From an uncultured Oscillospiraceae bacterium (GTDB lineage: Bacteria > Bacillota > Clostridia > Oscillospirales > Oscillospiraceae): DNA of 32,133 nucleotides. The DNA lies in assembly GCA_910587255.1 (NCBI GenBank), contig CAJUKT010000061.1, positions 1 through 32,133 on the forward strand, written 5' to 3'. The translations under genes were made by a program, and so were the position numbers. The first letter of the stretch is position 1. The number at the start of each line of letters is the position of its first letter. Below the pieces are notes generated by a model, which was not told where the DNA came from, did no database searches, and worked only from the letters and a program-made list of their open reading frames with translations. Shown here one piece after another: positions 1 through 8,655 of the stretch.

Positions 1-503
1 CATTGGCCAGGGCAAGTTATCTGGAACTCCATCCCTTGGTAGGAGATTTTGACTTGGCGCATTATCAAAGCATTCACCGATTCTTATTTTCTGACCTGTA
101 TGAGTGGGCCGGTGAATTGCGCCAAGTCGATTTGTCGAAAAGAGGGACGGTGTTTGTCCCGGCAATGGACATAGAGCGATGTGCCAATGCCTATTTTCTA
201 AGAGCGTCACGAATTGATTTCTTTGCGTTAAGCAGACGGGAAGCGGCTGCTGAGTTAGCGGATCTTTACAGCACGCTGAACATGATCCACCCTTTCCGCG
301 AAGGGAACGGGAGAGTACAGCGCATCTTTTTCAGACAGTGGGTCAGCCATCTCGGATTTGACATTGACTTCACTGATATTGATACAGATCGGTTTATGGT
401 GGCAACTATTTATGCCGCACAGGGTATCATAGATGACTTGGTTGACATTTTTGACCAACTGCTTGAGCCAGCGCAGAGTTTGAATATGGATTTGACTTTT
501 TGA
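1..503 (+). CDS. Fic/DOC-family protein, N-terminus cut by window edge
   Basis: The frame is open to the left edge, so the start lies outside. The visible 167 or so residues contain the Fic signature HPFREGNGRVQR (His at about visible residue 96), matching HPFx(D/E)GNGRxxR. The His deprotonates the target hydroxyl, and the GNGR loop binds nucleotide phosphates. An upstream stretch (YEWAGELRQVDLSKRG) looks like the Fic flap region. Fic enzymes usually transfer AMP from ATP to Ser, Thr or Tyr of a target protein; many are toxins or phage-defence effectors. The inhibitory (S/T)xxxE(G/N) helix is not visible and may sit in the missing N-terminus or in a separate antitoxin. The gene converges with the relaxase and is probably an accessory gene of element 1. 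Family call firm; target unknown. Confidence 0.88.
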   Translation, partial: LARASYLELHPLVGDFDLAHYQSIHRFLFSDLYEWAGELRQVDLSKRGTVFVPAMDIERCANAYFLRASRIDFFALSRREAAAELADLYSTLNMIHPFREGNGRVQRIFFRQWVSHLGFDIDFTDIDTDRFMVATIYAAQGIIDDLVDIFDQLLEPAQSLNMDLTF

Positions 504-535
504 GCGGCCTCCGGGCCGCTCTATCTTGTTTTCAG
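502..535 (+). terminator. Hairpin terminator after the Fic gene
   Basis: GAGCGGCC, a 3-nt loop and GGGCCGCTC overlap the TGA of the Fic gene and are followed by a T-rich tract (TATCTTGTTTTC). It lies between convergent genes, so it may also stop transcripts arriving from the relaxase gene. Confidence 0.7.
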
Positions 536-552
536 CAACGCAAATCCTGGGG

Positions 553-2475
553 TCACATGGTCATGCCGCCCCATCCCTGCTCCACATGATCGTCTGGCTT
601 ATGGCCCATGGCGATCTTCTTTTCTTGGATTCTGCGCCGCAGCTTGCGGTCAGTGTGCTGGCCCTGGGTGCTGTCCATGATCCGGGCGTTGTCCTGGAAG
701 ATACGCCCCATCTGACGGAGCAGGCTGTTGACTGCCAGAATGGCAGAGGGCAAAGAAGATTTGTCCTGTCGCTCCAACAGGATTTGGGCAAAGGGGTGGC
801 CCTGCTCCACCGCCTGGGTCAGCCAGTAGACAGCCTGTTCCGTATCCTGGGGAATATACTCCCCCTCCCAGTACAGTTTGCCCAACAGATATTTGGCGCA
901 GGGATTGCCTGCCTCCGCCGATACCGTAAGCCAAGGTAGCGCATCCGCTATGTTCCCGGATTTGAGAAGCTCCTTGCCTAAGCGATATGCGGCGTATTCA
1001 TTTCCATTCTCAGCGGCCTGTGCCAGCCAGTGGATGCCCTGCTCCCAGCCATGAACTTCAACATCATCGGACAGCAGCAATTTCCCAAGCGCATACTGTG
1101 CGTCTGGCAGACTTTGTGCCGCCTGCTCGAACCAGTATCGCGCTTCCACCCAGTCTGGCGTGAGCAGAGGGCCGTCCCGATACAATCTGCCCAGCAGGAG
1201 TTGGGCATAGTGATCACCGTCCTCAGCTTTTGAATGGAGGCGGGCAACGCTTTCGTCGCGCAGGTCCAGCGGAAAACTATCATCGCAAATCACTGTCCAT
1301 AGTTGCTGAAATGTAGCATTGTCCCAAATCGCATCATCCGGCTCATCATTTTCTTCCATGCCCTTGTCCTCGAAGGTGAGCTGTCCCATCTGAACTGCTA
1401 CCTGAACAACAGCATTGTGGATGGCCCGGAATTCTTTCTGTTGGGACAGCGATGTACGCTCCATGGGCTTGCCCGAGTAGAACACGTTTACCTCTTGCTG
1501 GAGTTCCAGCCATTTCTCATAACATTTTTGCACCGAGGGCAGCCGCGCCATCTGATCCACGATTTCATCCACCTGCTTTTTTACACGCTTGGGGAGATAG
1601 CCGTACTGCTTTTTACCTTTCGATTTTTTCAACTCGCGGGACAGCGATAATAGCATCTGTTCCGCCTCCGGGTATTCGCAGACACCTCGCTTCATTTCAT
1701 CAGCCAGCTCCAGCATGACGCGGCGGGCCCCCGCCACCAGCTCATCCCGGGACTGACCTTTCTGCTCGTAGACATGGAGCATCTCCTGACGGAAGATATC
1801 GTTGGTGAGCATGGACTTGATTTTCTGGATGCCCGCCGGGCTGAGATAACCCGGAGCATCCCCGGCAGACCATGCCATCATGTGGACGTGTGGGTGATCG
1901 CCCTCGTTGTGGAAGGCGGCATACCAGCGGAACTCGTTGGGAGGGATGTTCATGGCATCGGCGATGTCATTGCGGTGGGTGAGGAGCAGGTTGCGCCACG
2001 TCCTGGCATTGTCGTAACCCAGGCGGGCGGCGTCCTCCCGCTTCAGCGAGATGATGTGCGTCCACACATTTTTCTCGCACGTTTGCAACTCCGCTGTCAC
2101 TTTTTTCAGATCCACATAGTCCTCATCGCCGAACAGGCCGTGGCTGCCTACGCGCTCCACGCGCGGACGGGTTGCAATGTACTCCGCATAGATATCGCTT
2201 TGCTGAATGTCAGACCAGTTGTCCTCCAACGTCCGGGTGATGAACACTGATGCATTCACCTTGGTGGGGTTGTCGCAGTAGTTACTGTACTCCGGCAGCT
2301 TTTTCGCATCAGGAAAATCTTTTGTCAGGCTGGCGATGAGCTGCTCTTGCTTCTTTGTGGCGGGACGTCCATCTGGGACGAGTTCCACCCGTTCCCGCGT
2401 GGCGATGTACCTTGCGTGACCGCCCGCGTTTTTGCCGCCCTTGATGTACGGGCTTTTGAGAATCAGTCGAGCCAT
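553..2475 (-). CDS. MobP3/MobL-like relaxase with C-terminal Sel1-like repeats
   Basis: A 640-residue conjugative relaxase that would nick oriT and pilot the strand into a recipient through a helper type IV secretion system. The N-terminal region carries the histidine triad signature HNEGDHPHVH (residues 189-198), which coordinates the metal at the nick. Residues of about 415-570 hold four Sel1/TPR-like repeats (for example AVYWLTQAVEQGHPFAQ), an arrangement known in the MobP3 group of Firmicutes. The C-terminal tail ends in a basic stretch with KKIAMGHKPDDH. The ATG overlaps the end of the upstream partner gene by 13 bp, implying translational coupling. No coupling protein or secretion genes are visible, so the element is mobilizable, not self-transmissible, as far as seen. 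Confidence 0.88.
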   Translation of the reverse strand: MARLILKSPYIKGGKNAGGHARYIATRERVELVPDGRPATKKQEQLIASLTKDFPDAKKLPEYSNYCDNPTKVNASVFITRTLEDNWSDIQQSDIYAEYIATRPRVERVGSHGLFGDEDYVDLKKVTAELQTCEKNVWTHIISLKREDAARLGYDNARTWRNLLLTHRNDIADAMNIPPNEFRWYAAFHNEGDHPHVHMMAWSAGDAPGYLSPAGIQKIKSMLTNDIFRQEMLHVYEQKGQSRDELVAGARRVMLELADEMKRGVCEYPEAEQMLLSLSRELKKSKGKKQYGYLPKRVKKQVDEIVDQMARLPSVQKCYEKWLELQQEVNVFYSGKPMERTSLSQQKEFRAIHNAVVQVAVQMGQLTFEDKGMEENDEPDDAIWDNATFQQLWTVICDDSFPLDLRDESVARLHSKAEDGDHYAQLLLGRLYRDGPLLTPDWVEARYWFEQAAQSLPDAQYALGKLLLSDDVEVHGWEQGIHWLAQAAENGNEYAAYRLGKELLKSGNIADALPWLTVSAEAGNPCAKYLLGKLYWEGEYIPQDTEQAVYWLTQAVEQGHPFAQILLERQDKSSLPSAILAVNSLLRQMGRIFQDNARIMDSTQGQHTDRKLRRRIQEKKIAMGHKPDDHVEQGWGGMTM

Positions 2476-2888
2476 TCATCCTCCGCTTCATTGGCCGCAC
2501 GTACCTTTTGTTCAAAGGGCATCCGCCCATTTGTGTTTTTGACGTTGCGAACGCTCTCCGCCCGCCGGCGGCGCATATCTTCTTCAGTGAGTTCGTAGCT
2601 GTCCGCCAGGATGCCCATCATCATGTCCAGCTCCACCGTGTGCTTGTAGATCAGGGAGGCCATCCGATCCTCGAACATTCCCAGCCGCCCATCCAGGGAC
2701 GAGAGTACCGCCCTGGGTAGTGTGCCGCTGTCATCTTGGACGGCCAGATGATCCACGTAGAAATTTACCGCACGCTCTACGAACTGGTTTTTGCTACGGC
2801 AGCCCGCCGCCTTGTACCACTGCTCAATTTTTCGCTTGGTATCTGGCTTCATGCGCAGAGCCAGACGATCCTTGTTTTCTGTGCTCAA
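2463..2888 (-). CDS. Ribbon-helix-helix relaxosome accessory protein
   Basis: About 141 residues. The N-terminus (RLALRMKPDTKRKIEQWY, then SKNQFVERAVNFYVDHL) fits a ribbon-helix-helix DNA-binding fold. The middle is helical, with repeated Met and Leu (ELDMMMGILADSYELTEEDM), and the C-terminus is charged. Such proteins bind oriT and recruit the relaxase. I chose the TTG at 2888 because a GGAGGT lies 11 nt upstream and the conserved-looking protein begins STENKDRLALR; a GTG 9 nt further up sits too close to that ribosome site. The frame stays open upstream but without domain sense. The gene ends inside the relaxase start. The hairpin-rich region upstream is its likely binding target. Confidence 0.78.
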   Translation of the reverse strand: MSTENKDRLALRMKPDTKRKIEQWYKAAGCRSKNQFVERAVNFYVDHLAVQDDSGTLPRAVLSSLDGRLGMFEDRMASLIYKHTVELDMMMGILADSYELTEEDMRRRRAESVRNVKNTNGRMPFEQKVRAANEAEDEWLD

Positions 2889-3072
2889 AGTGTCTTTCAC
2901 ACCTCCAAATCTTTGATAGACGCCGCCCCAACCCATTGGGACGGCTGTATTTTTGGGAAAACAGACGCCATCGCCCAGATTTTCGCCGGAAAAAGACGCC
3001 TGTTTGGGTGCACCTGGGAAAGTCCCGGAAGCCCTTGAAACGGTCCGCACTGCGGGCCGATGTGACCTGCTG

Positions 3073-3104
3073 GGCGTCACTTGTGACGCCGGCTTTTATC
3101 CTGC
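3073..3104 (+). other. Candidate oriT nick region (inverted repeat plus TATCCTG)
   Basis: A perfect inverted repeat, GGCGTCAC-TT-GTGACGCC (3073-3090), is followed six bases later by TATCCTGC (3097-3104). This resembles the nick site of RP4-like MobP plasmids, where YATCCTG|Y follows an accessory-protein inverted repeat. The resemblance is by eye only. The same heptamer was not found in the corresponding part of element 2. Confidence 0.4.
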
Positions 3105-3212
3105 TGTAAAATCGAACGTCTGCATTGCCCCAAAAACCGGGCGAAAAAGTGACGGGGGGGGCTGGGGCCGATTTCTCGCCCCTGTGCGAACCCAATCCTT
3201 GAGGCGTTTCCA

Positions 3213-3337
3213 CATCCGCTCACAACGGGCAACAAGGCGGTCAACGTCGCGTTTCACTCTCTTGAAGGTGTACGGATGCCACCCGGCCCGCAGGATGGCC
3301 ACAAACGGCCTCACAACGCGAAACAGGGGCTCTCATG
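3213..3337. repeat. Conserved 125-bp block, copy in element 1
   Basis: Aligns by eye with 26501-26625 almost without gaps, at clearly more than chance identity. Shared stretches include the 3' landmark ACGCGAAACA, and CACCCGG or TACCCGG followed by GGCCACAA. Both copies lie just downstream of the winged-helix gene and upstream of the relaxosome genes, although the two relaxases belong to different families. Confidence 0.65.
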
Positions 3338-3481
3338 GATTTGGGTTGCTTCGGGGCCTCCACTGAACCCCAGCGAAGCGGGGTTGATAGGGAGAAAATC
3401 GGGTTTTGCCCCGACAACGGCGGGCCTCTGGCTCTCAATAACCGCTGGGCTTTGCTCGTCACGCTCAATCGGCCCAGTTCC

Positions 3482-3889
3482 TCACGCCGACACTTGCCCT
3501 CTGGCAGAAGGGTTTAATTGTCCTTCTTCGTCTTGTTCATAAATCACCCCGCCGCCTCCCGCAGGGGTGTGTCCCCAGGAGGCGGGGAGCGGAGGCTGTT
3601 CCTGGATGTAGTAGGCGTTGCTGGTCTGCCGGACACTGCCGTTGGGCCGATCCTGATACCGTTTGACCCGCCGGATGAACCCCTTCTGTTCCAGCGCGGC
3701 GATGGCCTCCCGCGCCGCTGTTTCGGAACAGTGGCAGCTTGCCGCGATGGTTCTCATGGACGGCCAGCACTTCCCTTTCTGACCTGCGCTGCTTACCAGG
3801 AAACTGTACACAGTGAACTGAATTGGCGTTAGATGATAACAGAATAGCGCGTTGCTGAGTTTGAAAAACCGTTCTCCTAAGATGCTCAT
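3482..3889 (-). CDS. Winged-helix DNA-binding protein (element backbone regulator or replication-type)
   Basis: 135 residues. Residues of about 20-75 read as a winged helix-turn-helix (LTPIQFTVYSFLVSSAG, then CWPSMRTIAASCHCSETAAREAIAALEQKGFIRR), followed by a wing-like segment and a Pro/Gly-rich tail. It is homologous to the frameshifted gene at 26620-27019, sharing the pattern YS-L--S or YS-L--C, CWPS--TI, and LE-K--IR. Such proteins sit beside relaxase genes in many Firmicutes elements; whether this one represses, initiates replication or both cannot be told. A strong AGGAGGT precedes the ATG. Its own promoter carries two TCTAA/TTAGA inverted repeats, which suggests autoregulation. Confidence 0.75.
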   Translation of the reverse strand: MSILGERFFKLSNALFCYHLTPIQFTVYSFLVSSAGQKGKCWPSMRTIAASCHCSETAAREAIAALEQKGFIRRVKRYQDRPNGSVRQTSNAYYIQEQPPLPASWGHTPAGGGGVIYEQDEEGQLNPSARGQVSA

Positions 3890-3996
3890 TGTACCTCCTG
3901 TGTTTTGATTTTGCTGTTGACTTTTTCACGGGTGTGATGTAGACTCGTCTTACGACCTATTGTTTTGACTTCCATTTGCTTGGTCGACCATCTTTG

Positions 3997-4040
3997 AGTC
4001 TAACAGATTTAGAACGATCCGTCAAGTCTAATTTTAGAAC
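3997..4040. promoter_or_regulatory. Leftward promoter with paired inverted-repeat operators
   Basis: On the minus strand TTGACG (4025-4020), a 17-bp spacer and TAGACT (4002-3997) form a sigma-A-type promoter for the winged-helix gene. Two inverted repeats overlap it: TCTAACAGATTTAGA (3999-4013) and TCTAATTTTAGA (4027-4038), each inside a repeat of the form AGTCTAA...TTTAGAAC. The layout suits a repressor acting on this gene and perhaps on the divergent gene at 4070. Confidence 0.55.
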
Positions 4041-4069
4041 ACAGAAAAAGTCAGTCTATTGGAGGGCGT

Positions 4070-5089
4070 ATGACACACGATCACACATTCAAAACCTATA
4101 TTGCCAATGGTCGGGAGTACTACGAGTACAGCGTTGATGCGCTGACGTGGCTGGAGCGCAGCGAGCTTGAGCGTCATGGACAGCCCACGCTCATAAAAAA
4201 AGACTTCCCGTTTCCGGAAAGTCTTTTATCGCTGCTGTATTTTGACACGCGGGAACTGGAGCCGTTGGTCAAGCGGATCGACAAAGCGATCCGCGAATTT
4301 CTCCCATCCAAGGACGAGCAGTATGTCCACGAGGGCTTAGCCGCATTGGACGAACTGGCCCAGATTCATGTGTATTTTGAGCTGGTTCGGCTGGAGTGGC
4401 GCTGGCGTTTTGCTGAGCTGAAGGCCAATGGCAACGAGAACCGCAGCGAATGGCTTCCCCGCAAGCGCATCACCCACATCCCCGCTAATATCGAAGTAGT
4501 GCAGCGGCAGATCATTGACTTGTTCAGCCATGCACTGGACATGGACGGCGAAAAAAAGCCGCTGCCTGAGAGGATCACAAAATACTATCACTGGTTCAAA
4601 GAGAATTACCGTTTTGAGGCGCCTACAGAACCCTTCCAGTTTGAGTGCCAGTCTTTGAGCTTCGAGGCCGTGGACGATAAGACCTTCACCGATGTACTCT
4701 ACCCGGATAGCATCTACAGCATCATTGACTTCCATCTCCGGGAGTGCGTGAAGCGGGAGGCCCGCCTGCGGGTGTGCAAGAACTGCGGCAGATATTTTGC
4801 TATCCAAGGGCGGTCTAATGCCGAATACTGTGATCGGATCTTTGACGAGAAGGGCCGCACCTGCAAGAACGTGGGGGCCATCGCCCTCTGGACGAAAAAC
4901 AAGAGCAGTGACGAGGCGTTCAAGCTTTACCGCAGGGAATACAAAAAGCGCTTCGCCTGGATCAAAGCGGGGAAGATCTTGCCGGAGGAGGTCTACGCCT
5001 GGGGCGAGAAGGCCAGAGAGAAGAAGGCCGAGTGCGAGGAGGGAAAGATCTCCTTAGAGGAATTTGAGGCGTGGCTGAAGCAGTCTTAA
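4070..5089 (+). CDS. DUF6076-type protein with Cys4 motif
   Basis: 339 residues, soluble, with no signal peptide. A GGAGGGCG lies just before the ATG. The clearest feature is a Cys4 cluster, C236-x2-C239-x14-C254-x10-C265, typical of a small zinc-binding module, followed by a charged helical C-terminus. The protein at 27333-28589 has the same cluster (C227, C230, C245, C254), the same following K-x2-GA and a similar C-terminal helix, and sits in the same divergent position beside a winged-helix gene. I take both as the DUF6076 family; function unknown. Repeated association with mobilizable elements argues for a backbone role such as regulation, copy control or host interaction. Downstream, a small hairpin (GTTAGGCG/CGCTAAC, 5105-5122) precedes the convergent esterase gene. 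Confidence 0.7.
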   Translation: MTHDHTFKTYIANGREYYEYSVDALTWLERSELERHGQPTLIKKDFPFPESLLSLLYFDTRELEPLVKRIDKAIREFLPSKDEQYVHEGLAALDELAQIHVYFELVRLEWRWRFAELKANGNENRSEWLPRKRITHIPANIEVVQRQIIDLFSHALDMDGEKKPLPERITKYYHWFKENYRFEAPTEPFQFECQSLSFEAVDDKTFTDVLYPDSIYSIIDFHLRECVKREARLRVCKNCGRYFAIQGRSNAEYCDRIFDEKGRTCKNVGAIALWTKNKSSDEAFKLYRREYKKRFAWIKAGKILPEEVYAWGEKAREKKAECEEGKISLEEFEAWLKQS

Positions 5090-5200
5090 CAGTCCCTTTC
5101 CCCGTTAGGCGAACACGCTAACATGGGAGCCGTTCAGACGCCAGATACACACACCAATATCGGAATCGATACGCAAAGAAACCATTTTCTTCTTCGGGCG

Positions 5201-6097
5201 CTAATCATTCAAAGGTAACAGGCACCGTTCAATAAAGCTTCGCATACTTTTGATCGCCTTGGTGCTTTGCCTGTCCGGGAACATGGGATATACATGGCAC
5301 AGGCCCTTTCCAATCAGCAGCTCCACCTGGATCCCCTTGCTTTGGGCCGCATCGCGGAGGGCAAAGGCATCATCGTAAAACACCTCCTCTGTGCCCACGC
5401 ACATCCAGATGGGCGGCAGACCGGTAAAATCGCCGTAGATAGGGGATAGATAGGGATTTTTGACATCATAATCCCGAATATAAGTAATCTGCATTTCCTC
5501 TGTGAAATCCGCACCGATGATGCAGTCCCTGTCTACCCGTTCCTTTCGGGAGGGCAGGCTTTCATCCAGCGTTCCCACAGGGGATATCCCGCACAGGCCT
5601 GCCGGCATCTCGATTCCGAGTTCCCGCAGATACAGTGCCAGTGCAAACACCAGATTCCCTCCGGCGGAATCCCCTGCCAAAACCATATCACGCCCTCGAA
5701 CGCCCTTTTCCAGCATCCATTCATAAGCACGGAAGCAGTCCTCCAGCCCGGCAGGAAAAGGATGCTCCGGGGCAAGACGGTACTCTACGTTAAAAACAGC
5801 ATAGTCAGAGGTCTTGCAGAAGTTTCTTGCCATATTGAAAGAATATTCCGCGCTGCCGCTGTTAAAACCACCGCCGTGGATGTAGAAAATGACCTTTTGA
5901 CGATTTGAATCGGGCCTGCAGAACCAATAGCCATAAGGCGTCTTTTCCCGCAGAGTATTGGGGGGCAGAGACAGCCTTGTGCTGTTTTTTCTGGCCTGCT
6001 CTCGCACGGCTTCATAGTCCCGGGGGCGATAGCGGGTATTGTTTGGCTTTCCTTTCATCATGCTGCTCATGATGATGCTTGCAATGATTCCAGGCAT
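5201..6097 (-). CDS. Alpha/beta-hydrolase esterase, hormone-sensitive-lipase family
   Basis: 298 residues. The oxyanion-hole motif HGGGF (74-78) and nucleophile elbow GDSAGG (Ser144) define the HSL-type (bacterial family IV) esterases. The acidic residue likely lies in EEVFYDDAF and the His in GLCHVYP. YRLAPEHPFPAGLED is also characteristic. There is no signal peptide; the hydrophobic N-terminus (GIIASIIMSSMM) is short and may be a lid or cap helix. I chose the ATG at 6097 because AAGGAG sits 7 nt upstream; an ATG at 6169 directly after the GH3 stop lacks a site. It is last in the leftward run GPH, GH3, esterase. A role in removing acetyl or other small acyl groups from glycosides is inferred from context. 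Confidence 0.85.
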   Translation of the reverse strand: MPGIIASIIMSSMMKGKPNNTRYRPRDYEAVREQARKNSTRLSLPPNTLREKTPYGYWFCRPDSNRQKVIFYIHGGGFNSGSAEYSFNMARNFCKTSDYAVFNVEYRLAPEHPFPAGLEDCFRAYEWMLEKGVRGRDMVLAGDSAGGNLVFALALYLRELGIEMPAGLCGISPVGTLDESLPSRKERVDRDCIIGADFTEEMQITYIRDYDVKNPYLSPIYGDFTGLPPIWMCVGTEEVFYDDAFALRDAAQSKGIQVELLIGKGLCHVYPMFPDRQSTKAIKSMRSFIERCLLPLND

Positions 6098-6169
6098 TTT
6101 CCGTCTCCTTTTCCTCGTAATCAAATTCGATCCCCAGAAGCTCCGCACGCCCCCTTCCGGTACACTCAT

Positions 6170-8599
6170 TCAGACCAGCTTGTCAATCATTTTGAGCAGG
6201 CGGCTTGCATTGATTTCCAGCTGTTCCCGCTTCAAGGAACCATCCTTCAATGCAGTCACAACGACTTTATAGTCTTTCTCACTGCCAGGCATAAAAATGT
6301 CGCCTCCGGCTTTTGCCACCTCGTCGGCTCTCGCTCCTCTGTAGACAGACTTCTTGTTGGTGCCGATGCTGTCGATGACCCAGTCTGTCATGACGATGCC
6401 CTTAAATCCAAATTCGCACCGCAGCACATCTTCTAAAAGGCCCTTATGTTCTGATGTATGAACGCCGTTAAGCAGGTTGTAGCTGGTCATGACCGCATGG
6501 GGCTGGGACTCTCGCACACAGATTTCAAAGCCCTTCAGGTAGATTTCCCGCATTGCACGCTCGCTGACCTGACTGCTGTTGAAGTAACGGTTGGTTTCAG
6601 CGTTGTTGGCCGCATAATGCTTGATGGTTGCACCACAGCCCGGATGAGATTGAACACCCTGCACCACAGCTGCGGCCATGATACCGGACACCAGTGGATC
6701 CTCGGAATAGTACTCAAAATTCCGCCCGCAGAGGATGTTTCTATGGATATTCAGGGCAGGAGCCAGCCACAGGTGTACCCTGGTCATCTCCATTTCCGAG
6801 CCCACAATGCCGCCAAAGGCCTTTGCCAGATCCGGGTTGAAGCTCTGGGCAATGGCGGTGCCAATGGGGATCATGGTCATGCATTGCTCGTGAATGACAG
6901 CATTTTGAGGAGGCTTCCGTTCCCCTCCGGTAAGCTTCAAAGCAAGCCATCTGGAAAAAGGACCCATGAAATCCAAAATGCTCTGGGGGATGATGCTGGC
7001 GTTGGACGCATCGTGGGCGCCGGTTTCATCCTCGTAGTAATGCAAAGCCAAACGCAGGCCCGCAGGCCCATCTGCCATAATGAGAGGCTTGATGCCTTTG
7101 CCAACCAGCATGGAGGTGCTTTCGCCAGCTGCACCTGCCACATGGTTGGCAGCGTTTCCAATAATACTCATGGAACCCTTTGTGGGGGCAAACGCACCAA
7201 TGGCAAGATAGCAAAGATCTTCTTCGGAAAGGGACCTTACCCGCTTGTCGGTTTCGTATACCGGGTCGTAGTCAAATACCCGGGTCGTAAATACAGAAGG
7301 ATCCAAGGAAAGATGCACAGCGGTTTCAGGGATACTTTCTTTTTTCCTAGTTTCCCCACAGATGTCTTTGAAGCCGGAATTTCCAAGGCATTTCCTCACC
7401 TTTTTGGTAACGACAGTACTGCCCAGAGAAACCACAGCGGCAATCTCTGTGTTTGCAGAGCTGTTGCCGATCCTGACAATATAATCTCCCGATTCCAGAA
7501 GATAGCAGGCAGTTTCTTCGTCATAGGAAGCGAAATCAGAAAGGCGGAAGGTGATGTTTACCATTTCTTCCACTCCAGGGAGAAGAAGGCTGGTTTTCTG
7601 GAAACCTGCCAGTTCCTGATAGGGCTGATCCAGCTTGCCCACAGGCTTTGAAATATAAGCCTGCACTACTTCCTTGCCGGGATGGCTGCCGGTGTTCTTC
7701 ACTCGAACGGCAGCAATGACGGTTCCGGTCTCCAACCTCACCCCTTCCACACCCATTGCGAATGTGGTAAAACTCAAGCCGAAGCCGAAAGGGAACAGCA
7801 CCTTTTTATGGAACGTATCAAAATACCGATAGCCCACATAGATGCCCTCTTTGTAGAGGTTATCGTTCCACTGACCAAAGGTACCCTCACTGCTGTACTG
7901 ATCGGAGGGGGCCAATGTATCCGTCAGCTTGCCGGAGGGATTCTGTTTGCCGGTGAGGATGTCCGAGAGCACTCTGCCACAGTCTACAAACTGAGAAAGC
8001 AGCAAGATATTGCCTATCTCCATCACCGGGGACAGGTCGATGACCCCGCCCACGTTCAGCACCAGCATGAACGTTTCATACTGCCGGTTCAGGGCAAGAA
8101 TATCCCGGATCTCGGACTTTGTAAGCTGCACATCGCCCGGCGCAGTTTCTCGGTCGCTGCCCTCGCCGGAGCTGCGGCTGACTACATACACAGCCGCATC
8201 GCCCCCCGCTTCCAGGGGCAGTTCGTATTCCGGATCCGGCATGATCTTTCCCATGACATACAGGAAAGGATTCTCAAAATTCCGGATGGCTTCCCATTTG
8301 ATATGCTTCTTAAAGGCTTCAAAGGCATTTGTGCGGATCGCGTCATAGGCATCCAGCCACGTTTTGGTGGTGATCGTGAAGCCGGCGTTTTCCAATCCTT
8401 CTTCGATGGTATAGGAGAACCGGGTGTTCACCTCGCCGGAACCAGTGCCGCCCCTCACTGTGTGGCGCACGCCCGCACCGTAGGCAGCAAGCCGGCAGGG
8501 GCTTTTAAGGGGGAACCTCCCGTTGGTTTTTAGGAGTACGGTACATTCCGCCGCGTTGTTCAGAACCACCGCAAGGTGGTCTTTTTCATACTGTTCCAT
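6170..8599 (-). CDS. Glycoside hydrolase family 3 beta-glucosidase, domain order permuted, cytoplasmic
   Basis: 809 residues. GH3 enzymes normally run barrel, alpha/beta sandwich, fibronectin-III-like domain. Here the sandwich comes first (ECTVLLKTNGRFPL from residue 19; GGTGSGEVN; SSGEGSDRE with probable acid/base Glu146). The linker and fibronectin-like part follow (YKEGIYVGYRYFDT, LFPFGFGLSFTTF), and the barrel is last (DGPAGLRL; LAPALNIHRNILCGRNFEYYSEDP; KHYAANN; GIVMTDW with probable nucleophile Asp739). This reversed order is known in Butyrivibrio and Ruminococcus enzymes. No signal peptide or membrane segment is present, so it should act on imported glucosides. Start: ATG with AAAGGA upstream. 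It lies 56 bp downstream of the symporter gene in one leftward operon. Exact sugar specificity cannot be read from the sequence. Confidence 0.9.
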   Translation of the reverse strand: MEQYEKDHLAVVLNNAAECTVLLKTNGRFPLKSPCRLAAYGAGVRHTVRGGTGSGEVNTRFSYTIEEGLENAGFTITTKTWLDAYDAIRTNAFEAFKKHIKWEAIRNFENPFLYVMGKIMPDPEYELPLEAGGDAAVYVVSRSSGEGSDRETAPGDVQLTKSEIRDILALNRQYETFMLVLNVGGVIDLSPVMEIGNILLLSQFVDCGRVLSDILTGKQNPSGKLTDTLAPSDQYSSEGTFGQWNDNLYKEGIYVGYRYFDTFHKKVLFPFGFGLSFTTFAMGVEGVRLETGTVIAAVRVKNTGSHPGKEVVQAYISKPVGKLDQPYQELAGFQKTSLLLPGVEEMVNITFRLSDFASYDEETACYLLESGDYIVRIGNSSANTEIAAVVSLGSTVVTKKVRKCLGNSGFKDICGETRKKESIPETAVHLSLDPSVFTTRVFDYDPVYETDKRVRSLSEEDLCYLAIGAFAPTKGSMSIIGNAANHVAGAAGESTSMLVGKGIKPLIMADGPAGLRLALHYYEDETGAHDASNASIIPQSILDFMGPFSRWLALKLTGGERKPPQNAVIHEQCMTMIPIGTAIAQSFNPDLAKAFGGIVGSEMEMTRVHLWLAPALNIHRNILCGRNFEYYSEDPLVSGIMAAAVVQGVQSHPGCGATIKHYAANNAETNRYFNSSQVSERAMREIYLKGFEICVRESQPHAVMTSYNLLNGVHTSEHKGLLEDVLRCEFGFKGIVMTDWVIDSIGTNKKSVYRGARADEVAKAGGDIFMPGSEKDYKVVVTALKDGSLKREQLEINASRLLKMIDKLV

Positions 8600-8655
8600 A
8601 TTTTTTCCTTTCTGTTATGGGATCTGCGGGCAGCAAATCTGTTGGCAGATGAGGA

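Larger units (their letters stand above)
2889..3481. other. Non-coding oriT-like region of element 1
   Basis: 593 bp between the winged-helix gene and the ribbon-helix-helix gene with no convincing gene. It is GC-rich and full of inverted repeats, for example AACCCC/GGGGTT near 3366-3387 and the palindrome at 3073-3090. A minus-strand frame of about 70 codons (3096-3314) stays open, but the matching stretch in element 2 has in-frame stops, so the conservation is in DNA, not protein. Its position next to the relaxosome genes makes it the likely origin of transfer. Confidence 0.6.

Noticed and set aside
3096..3314. 72-codon minus-strand frame in the oriT region of element 1
   Set aside because: The aligned block in element 2 has in-frame stop codons, and there is no good ribosome site. 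Conservation appears to be at the DNA level.
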